Positions 46,163-50,996 of a DNA stretch of 50,996 bases are shown piece by piece. Position 1 is the first letter of the stretch; the number at the start of each line of letters is the position of its first letter. A program made the translations under genes and the position numbers. Below the pieces are notes generated by a model. It saw nothing but the letters and a program-made list of their open reading frames with translations. It was not told the DNA's origin and did not search any database. Source of the stretch: Empedobacter brevis NBRC 14943 = ATCC 43319 (GTDB lineage Bacteria > Bacteroidota > Bacteroidia > Flavobacteriales > Weeksellaceae); contig NZ_KB908297.1 in the NCBI RefSeq assembly GCF_000382425.1, positions 159,792-210,787 on the forward strand, in the 5' to 3' direction.

Positions 46163-46248
46163 ACGCCAATGAAAGACAAAGACTGCCTTTGAGTGCCACA
46201 TTGGGCGATACAGCCAACGCTTCATTTACATTCGGCGGTAAACTTTAA
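46159..46248 (+). CDS. Possible 29-residue small protein in the excision operon
   Basis: ATG at 46159 overlaps the preceding TGA (ATGA), and the frame runs 29 codons to TAA, ending 12 bases before the orf3 ATG. The peptide begins MNANERQRLPLSATLG and ends in FTFGGKL. No family is recognised. It could be a real small protein, or a coupling peptide that carries ribosomes from xis2d to orf3. Codon use resembles the neighbouring element genes. Confidence 0.4.
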   Translation: MNANERQRLPLSATLGDTANASFTFGGKL

Positions 46249-46260
46249 ATTTTTCAGATT

Positions 46261-47730
46261 ATGAGCGAAGAAACAACAAATAAGCAGGAAATGCCCGAAC
46301 AATTATCGGACATATTATTGGTGCTGGATAAAGAAAAAATGAAAATCCAAGCCGTAAAGAGTATTGACGAGAACGGAAAAATGGAAACCGTTGACCCCAC
46401 TAAGAAAAACCAAAACCAGTTTATGCGTGTGGACAAAAGCGGTGATTTCTTTTCCAACTTCTTCTCTAATTTTTTCAGCCAGTTAAAGAACCCTACCAAT
46501 TTTTCATTCTTCAAAGTGCCTGCACCTATTGCGGTTGAAAAAGCACAGGAAATGCAAAAGCAGGTGGATAAGCCCACTCCCGAAGGTGAAAAAGTGATGA
46601 AAGAACACGAAGTAAAAACAGAACCGCAACAGGATAAAAAACAAGAAAATCAAAATAATATGGCAACAACACAAACAACACCGGAAGCCAGCGAGTACCG
46701 CTACAAACCGGAACAGATTGATTGGGACACAATGAAAAATCTCGGATTGAGCAAAGAATATCTTGAAAAAAGAAACCTGCTTGACCCCTTATTAAGAGGT
46801 TACAAAACTAATGAGCTTTTACCGATTGGCATTAATCTCGGTAGTACAATTCTCCGCACGGATGCCCGTCTGTCTTTACAGCAAGGCGAAGACGGAAATG
46901 TTATCGTGGCAATACACGGTATCAAAAAAGAACCTAACCTGCACTTTGAGTTCTTCGGACACAAGTTTACAGATGAGGACAAGAAAAACCTGCTCGAAAC
47001 AGGCAATATGGGGCGTGTGGTTAACCTGACCAATTCCAAAACGGGCGAACTAATGCCGTCCATTATCAGCATAGACAGGCTAACCAATGATGTGATAGCC
47101 TTACGGACGGATTTCATAAAAATTCCCGATGAAATTAAGGGTGTGAAGTTGAACGATGAGCAAAAGCAAACTTTAATGGAGGGCAAACCGCTAAAGTTAG
47201 ACGGTATGATTTCTGCTAAAGGAACGGAGTTTTCGGCAACGGTACAGTTCAATGCTGACAAGCGTTATGTGGAGTTCCTGTTTGACCGCAATAATTCCAA
47301 TAGGCAAACCCAAAACAACGGACAAAGTAATCAGCAAAGCCAGCCGCAGGAAGCTCCAAAAACATTCAGGGGCAAAGAACTTACCGATGAACAGCATAAG
47401 GATTTCAAAGCCGGGCAAACCGTTTACATTGATGGATTGATGGATAAAAAAGGGCAACCTTATCAGGGTTATATCACTTTCAATGCAGAAACGGGAAAAA
47501 CAAACTTCCAATTTCCAAGCCAGGTTAAGGCACAGGCAAAACCTGCCGAAGCCCACAAAACGCAAACCGCCGTCAATTCAGAGGGCAAGACTAACGAAGC
47601 GACCAAAAATATCAACGAGCCTTTAAAATCGGGACAGCAAAGACCGAAAAACAAACAACAGCAGGAAAAACAAGAACAACAGGAAAAATCCGAAACACCT
47701 GCAAAATCAAAAGGTAGAAAAGTGAGTTAA
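46261..47730 (+). CDS. DUF4099/DUF3945-domain protein (orf3 of the CTnDOT excision operon)
   Basis: A 489-residue acidic and Gln-rich protein. Residues 1-150 are low-complexity with Lys/Glu/Gln. A DUF4099 domain starts at YKPEQIDWDTMKNLGLSKEYLEK (about 146-168). Two DUF3945-type repeats follow (VNLTNSKTGELMPSIISIDRLTNDVIALRTDFI and later FRGKELTDEQHKDFKAGQTVYIDGLMDKKGQPYQGYITFN). The tail is Lys/Gln/Glu-rich. In CTnDOT the matching orf3 lies between xis2d and exc; no catalytic role is known. It is 2 bases ahead of the topoisomerase gene, so the pair is coupled. G+C is visibly higher than in the chromosome part. Confidence 0.88.
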   Translation: MSEETTNKQEMPEQLSDILLVLDKEKMKIQAVKSIDENGKMETVDPTKKNQNQFMRVDKSGDFFSNFFSNFFSQLKNPTNFSFFKVPAPIAVEKAQEMQKQVDKPTPEGEKVMKEHEVKTEPQQDKKQENQNNMATTQTTPEASEYRYKPEQIDWDTMKNLGLSKEYLEKRNLLDPLLRGYKTNELLPIGINLGSTILRTDARLSLQQGEDGNVIVAIHGIKKEPNLHFEFFGHKFTDEDKKNLLETGNMGRVVNLTNSKTGELMPSIISIDRLTNDVIALRTDFIKIPDEIKGVKLNDEQKQTLMEGKPLKLDGMISAKGTEFSATVQFNADKRYVEFLFDRNNSNRQTQNNGQSNQQSQPQEAPKTFRGKELTDEQHKDFKAGQTVYIDGLMDKKGQPYQGYITFNAETGKTNFQFPSQVKAQAKPAEAHKTQTAVNSEGKTNEATKNINEPLKSGQQRPKNKQQQEKQEQQEKSETPAKSKGRKVS

Positions 47731-47732
47731 TT

Positions 47733-49811
47733 ATGAAAACAATCATCGCAGAAAAACCAAGTGTAGCAAGGGAAATAGCGGGCTTGTTGGGAGCTTCCGA
47801 TAAAAAGGACGGCTACCTGACGGGTAACGGCTATTTTGTTACGTGGGCATTCGGTCATTTAATAGGCTTGGGAATGCCCGAAGATTACGGCATTTCGGGG
47901 TTTGATAAGGCAGCTTTACCGATACTGCCCAAGCCATTTTTATTGACCGTCCGTAAGGTCAAAAAAGACAAAGGCTATACCGCCGATACAGGAACAATAA
48001 AGCAACTGAAAGTCATCGAACAGCTTTTTAACCGTAGTAACAGCATTATTGTAGCCACCGATGCAGGTCGTGAGGGGGAACTCATTTTCAGGTATATTTA
48101 TGAATACCTGAAATGCAACAAGCCTTTTGAACGTCTTTGGATAAGCTCACTAACTGAAAAAGCTATAAAACAAGGCTTTGATAATCTAAAAGACGGGGCA
48201 ACATTTGACGGATTGTATCAGGCGGCACAAGGCAGAAGCCGTGCCGATTGGCTTGTGGGCATCAATGCTACACAGGCATTGAGCATAGCCGCAGGGAATG
48301 GCATTTATTCGCTCGGAAGAGTACAAACGCCTACGCTGGCTTTGATATGCAAACGCTATCTGGAAAATAAAAATTTCTCGGTAAAGAAATATTGGCAGAT
48401 ACAGTTATCGCACAACAAAGAACTGATAGATTTTAAAAGCATTTCCAAAACCAAATGGGAAGACCAAAAACTTGCCGATGATACGCTGAAATCCATTCAG
48501 CGAAGCGAAACGGCAACAGTTACATCAGTAGAAACTAAAAGAGTTACAGAACAACCGCCTTTATTGTTCGACCTTACCGGATTGCAAAAGGAAGCCAATA
48601 AAAAATTGAACCTTTCTGCTGAAGAAACGCTGAATATTGCCCAAAGCCTCTACGAAAAGAAGTTTATCACATACCCACGTACCGGAAGCAAATACATTCC
48701 TGAAGATATGTGGGCAGAAATTCCCAACCTCGTAAGGGCTTTACAGGACAGGGAAACCTGTAAGCAAGCCGTAGCGAAATTGAGATGGGGACGGTTTAAT
48801 AAGCGTATCGTTAATGATTTGCGTGTTACCGACCACCACGGATTATTGATTACTGACAAAATCCCGTCGGCACTGAATGCAAAGGAAAATGCCGTTTATG
48901 ATATGATTGCCTTTCGATTGCTCGAAGCCCTTTCACAAGCCTGCATCAAAGAGATAACCGATGTAGGTTTACAAGCGTTGCATTATGATTTTATAGCAAA
49001 GGGTTGTAAGGTAATAGAAGCAGGCTGGCGTTCCATCAAAGGAAGTTTTTCTGATGATGATACCGAACCTGTACAGGATTTGCCCGAACTGAAAAAAGGC
49101 GATGAACTTAAAATCAAGGAAGCCTCCGTTTTGGAAAAGAAAACGAAACCACCTGTACTTTATACCGAAGCCGGGCTTTTGTCGGCTATGGAAAGTGCTG
49201 GCAAGGAAATCGAAAATGAGGACGAAAGGAAAGCCCTGCAAAATATCGGTATAGGTACTCCGGCTACAAGAGCCGCAATTATTGAAACCCTGTTTACCCG
49301 TAACTATATCCAAAGGGAAAAGAAATCCTTAATCCCCACTGAAAAGGGATTGCAAGTGTATGAATTGGTCAAAGACCGTAAAATTGCGGATGTGGCAATG
49401 ACCGCCGAATGGGAACTCGCATTGCAGAAAATTGAGAACAACGAAGCAGATGCGGAGGCATTTCAAAAAGAAATGGAAACTTACGCCTCATCTATTACCA
49501 ATGAATTGTTGCAAACTTCCATTGCCCAAAACAACCTGCCTAAATTGGTTTGCCCGAAATGCAAAAGCCACGGGCTCATTATCCGTGATAAAATAGTGAA
49601 GTGTCCTGATGAAGTTTGTAATTGGGTACAGTTCCGCAATGTGTGTGGCGTACAAATCGGCTTAACCGATATTGAAAACCTTGTCAATAAGGGCAAAACT
49701 TCCCTTATCAAAGGAATGACGAGTAAGGCGGGAAAGAAATTCGATGCCTATATCGTATTGGATGCGGATTGCAAAACCTCTTTTGAGTTTGAGAAGAAAA
49801 AGAAGAAATAG
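47733..49811 (+). CDS. topB: Type IA topoisomerase III (Exc/TopB of a conjugative element)
   Basis: A 692-residue topoisomerase. The Toprim acidic residues are in IIAEKPSVA (Glu7) and DAGREGE (110-116). The active-site Tyr314 lies in FITYPRTGS, with GRVQTPTL at about 195-202. A single C-terminal zinc-ribbon-like segment (CPKC ... CPDEVC) and a basic KKKKK end follow. It corresponds to Exc of CTnDOT, a topoisomerase III that supports excision. It follows orf3 by 2 bases, ending the operon rteC / xis2c-xis2d-orf3-exc. Confidence 0.95.
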   Translation: MKTIIAEKPSVAREIAGLLGASDKKDGYLTGNGYFVTWAFGHLIGLGMPEDYGISGFDKAALPILPKPFLLTVRKVKKDKGYTADTGTIKQLKVIEQLFNRSNSIIVATDAGREGELIFRYIYEYLKCNKPFERLWISSLTEKAIKQGFDNLKDGATFDGLYQAAQGRSRADWLVGINATQALSIAAGNGIYSLGRVQTPTLALICKRYLENKNFSVKKYWQIQLSHNKELIDFKSISKTKWEDQKLADDTLKSIQRSETATVTSVETKRVTEQPPLLFDLTGLQKEANKKLNLSAEETLNIAQSLYEKKFITYPRTGSKYIPEDMWAEIPNLVRALQDRETCKQAVAKLRWGRFNKRIVNDLRVTDHHGLLITDKIPSALNAKENAVYDMIAFRLLEALSQACIKEITDVGLQALHYDFIAKGCKVIEAGWRSIKGSFSDDDTEPVQDLPELKKGDELKIKEASVLEKKTKPPVLYTEAGLLSAMESAGKEIENEDERKALQNIGIGTPATRAAIIETLFTRNYIQREKKSLIPTEKGLQVYELVKDRKIADVAMTAEWELALQKIENNEADAEAFQKEMETYASSITNELLQTSIAQNNLPKLVCPKCKSHGLIIRDKIVKCPDEVCNWVQFRNVCGVQIGLTDIENLVNKGKTSLIKGMTSKAGKKFDAYIVLDADCKTSFEFEKKKKK

Positions 49812-49849
49812 CTATATTAGCTTTTGGAAAACCTCTTTGTAATGTAATA

Positions 49850-50737
49850 ATGACAGATAAACTTATAATAGCACAAAAGGAAATTGAAAACCTGATATAC
49901 ACCATAAGGGGCAAACAAGTGATGTTGGACAGTGACCTCGCAAGGATTTATCAAGTGGAAACCAAGGTTTTCAATCAGGCAGTAAAACGTAATGAAGAGC
50001 GTTTTCCCGAAAATTTCCGTTTTCAATTGACACAGGATGAATTTGATGCTATCAACTTGAGGTCACAATTTGTGACCTCAAGTTTGAATTATGGCGGAAG
50101 ACGTTATTTACCCTATGTTTTCGCTGAAACAGGAATAGCGATGCTGGCTTCGGTACTCCGTTCAGAAATAGCCATAAAGGTAAGTATTGAGATAATGAAT
50201 GCCTTTGTAGAAATGCGAAAAATGCTTATCAGCAACGCTTCTTTGTTCCATCGTTTGGATAAAATTGAGTTAAAGCAATTAGAAGCCGACCAAAAATTTG
50301 AAGAGATTTTTAAAGCTATGGAAAGCGACAAGCTCCACAGTGAAAAAGGTATTTTCTACAACGGGCAGGTTTTTGATGCCTACGCCTTTGTATCGGATAT
50401 TATCCGAAATGCAAAAACCTCCATTATCCTGCTGGATAATTATGTGGATGATACCGTATTGACCTTATTGGGCAAGCGAAGCGACAATGTAACCGCAACA
50501 ATTTATACCAAAAGCATCAGCAATCAGCTACGGTTGGATATGCAACGGTACAATAGCCAATATCCGCCTATTGAAATTGAGGCTTTTTCCGATGCACACG
50601 ACCGCTTTTTGATTATTGACGATATGGAACTCTACCATATCGGAGCATCACTGAAAGACCTGGGCAAAAAATGGTTTGCCTTTTCGAGAATGGATATTGA
50701 GGTGGGCAGAATGCTCAAAATTTTAAACCAACAATAA
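49850..50737 (+). CDS. ORF6N-domain protein with a PLD-like half-motif
   Basis: A 295-residue protein. The N-terminal ORF6N domain (about residues 14-98; VMLDSDLARIYQVETKVFNQAVKRN, ERFPENFRFQLT) is a KilA-N-related DNA-binding domain typical of phage and mobile elements. A short coiled segment (about 125-165) leads to a C-terminal domain (about 170-293) with VSDIIRNAKTSIILLDNYVDD and HDRFLIID, where His250, Arg252 and Asp257 match the phospholipase-D HxKxxxxD pattern except Arg for Lys. One motif only is present, so activity would need a dimer, or the domain may only bind. It lies 38 bases after topB and ends in a hairpin terminator. Confidence 0.85.
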   Translation: MTDKLIIAQKEIENLIYTIRGKQVMLDSDLARIYQVETKVFNQAVKRNEERFPENFRFQLTQDEFDAINLRSQFVTSSLNYGGRRYLPYVFAETGIAMLASVLRSEIAIKVSIEIMNAFVEMRKMLISNASLFHRLDKIELKQLEADQKFEEIFKAMESDKLHSEKGIFYNGQVFDAYAFVSDIIRNAKTSIILLDNYVDDTVLTLLGKRSDNVTATIYTKSISNQLRLDMQRYNSQYPPIEIEAFSDAHDRFLIIDDMELYHIGASLKDLGKKWFAFSRMDIEVGRMLKILNQQ

Positions 50738-50763
50738 ACCCTCTAATTAAGAGGGTTTTCTTT
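50736..50763 (+). terminator. Terminator after the ORF6N gene
   Basis: AAACCCTC and GAGGGTTT form an 8-bp stem around TAATTAA, followed by CTTTT; it overlaps the stop codon. Confidence 0.8.
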
Positions 50764-50810
50764 TAGTTTTTTGATGCTTCAAAATGCTCTTGTACGTTCT
50801 TAAATTAACT

Positions 50811-50996
50811 TCAATAATATTTTTTCTTTAGCCATAAACTTGCCCTTACCAATAATATGAGTACCGGAACTTCCACCAGTGGGCCGATAACGCCCACAAA
50901 TGCCTGTGGCGAATGAATACCGAAAACCGCTATTGCTACGGCTATTGCCAATTCAAAATTGTTTCCTGTGGCTGTAAATGCGATGGATGCGTTTTT
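50811..50996 (-). CDS. ACR3-family arsenite efflux transporter (3' end)
   Basis: The last 61 codons of a gene that continues beyond the window. The peptide contains [21 protein letters not shown] followed by [16 protein letters not shown], the conserved C-terminal helices of ACR3/ArsB-type permeases, which export As(III) across the inner membrane. It ends WLKKKYY and then TGA. It faces the ORF6N gene, so it is probably the end of an ars cargo operon read from the right. Confidence 0.9.
   Translation of the reverse strand, partial: KNASIAFTATGNNFELAIAVAIAVFGIHSPQAFVGVIGPLVEVPVLILLVRASLWLKKKYY

Noticed and set aside
44396-50737. Prophage interpretation of the right-hand region
   Set aside because: The ORF6N domain is phage-like, but rteC, the xis pair, orf3 and exc are specific to CTnDOT-type conjugative elements and no phage structural gene is present.

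Overview
The window looks like an AT-rich chromosome of the Bacteroidota, class Flavobacteriia, most likely family Weeksellaceae (an Empedobacter-like organism would fit, but the genus is a guess). The reasons are a SusC/SusD pair, a type IX secretion (T9SS) cargo protease, DUF4836, DUF2723, GLPGLI-like and PorT-like proteins, TAnnTTTG-type -7 promoter elements, almost no Shine-Dalgarno sequences, and a conjugative element of the Bacteroides CTnDOT class.

Layout. Positions 1-27,440 are mostly housekeeping: tRNA-Val, a small secreted protein, an ileS-dksA/traR-lspA operon, a DUF4836 lipoprotein with an overlapping ABC transporter, two outer-membrane beta-barrel genes, a DUF2723 membrane glycosyltransferase, guaB, a susD-susC pair, rnhB, a T9SS metalloprotease, ddl-coaD, and a PASTA protein followed by a RluD-type pseudouridine synthase. 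Positions 27,505-37,670 hold an iron/siderophore locus. An AraC-type regulator diverges from a seven-gene operon: TonB receptor, DUF4374/XusB-like surface lipoprotein, small DoxX-like membrane protein, a shortened NIS-synthetase-like domain fused to a hydroxamate N-acetyltransferase, an amino-acid/diamine N-hydroxylase, a membrane acyltransferase and a siderophore-interacting reductase. Positions 37,980-44,007 return to chromosomal genes: a DAACS symporter, a PorT-like barrel, cinA, a GLPGLI-like protein, lipA and an NlpE-like lipoprotein.

From about 44,080 to the end is one flank of an integrative conjugative element. The order rteC, xis2c-like, xis2d-like, orf3 (DUF4099/DUF3945), exc (topoisomerase III) matches the excision regulator and excision operon of CTnDOT. 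TTGGCA repeats in front of xis2c are a good candidate for the RteC operator. An ORF6N-domain protein follows, and then the 3' end of an ACR3 arsenite efflux gene on the opposite strand. No integrase, relaxase or transfer gene is present in the window, so the element continues to the right.

The most unusual content is the siderophore locus. It joins xenosiderophore-type capture (XusA/XusB-like) to hydroxamate-forming enzymes. It has no decarboxylase, no full-length NIS synthetase and no recognisable exporter, and its fused synthetase/acetyltransferase seems to have lost the ATP-binding lobe. Other points are a pair of sigma-54-like promoters in front of two adjacent outer-membrane protein genes, a guaB start codon that the promoter position contradicts, and a 29-codon reading frame inside the excision operon.
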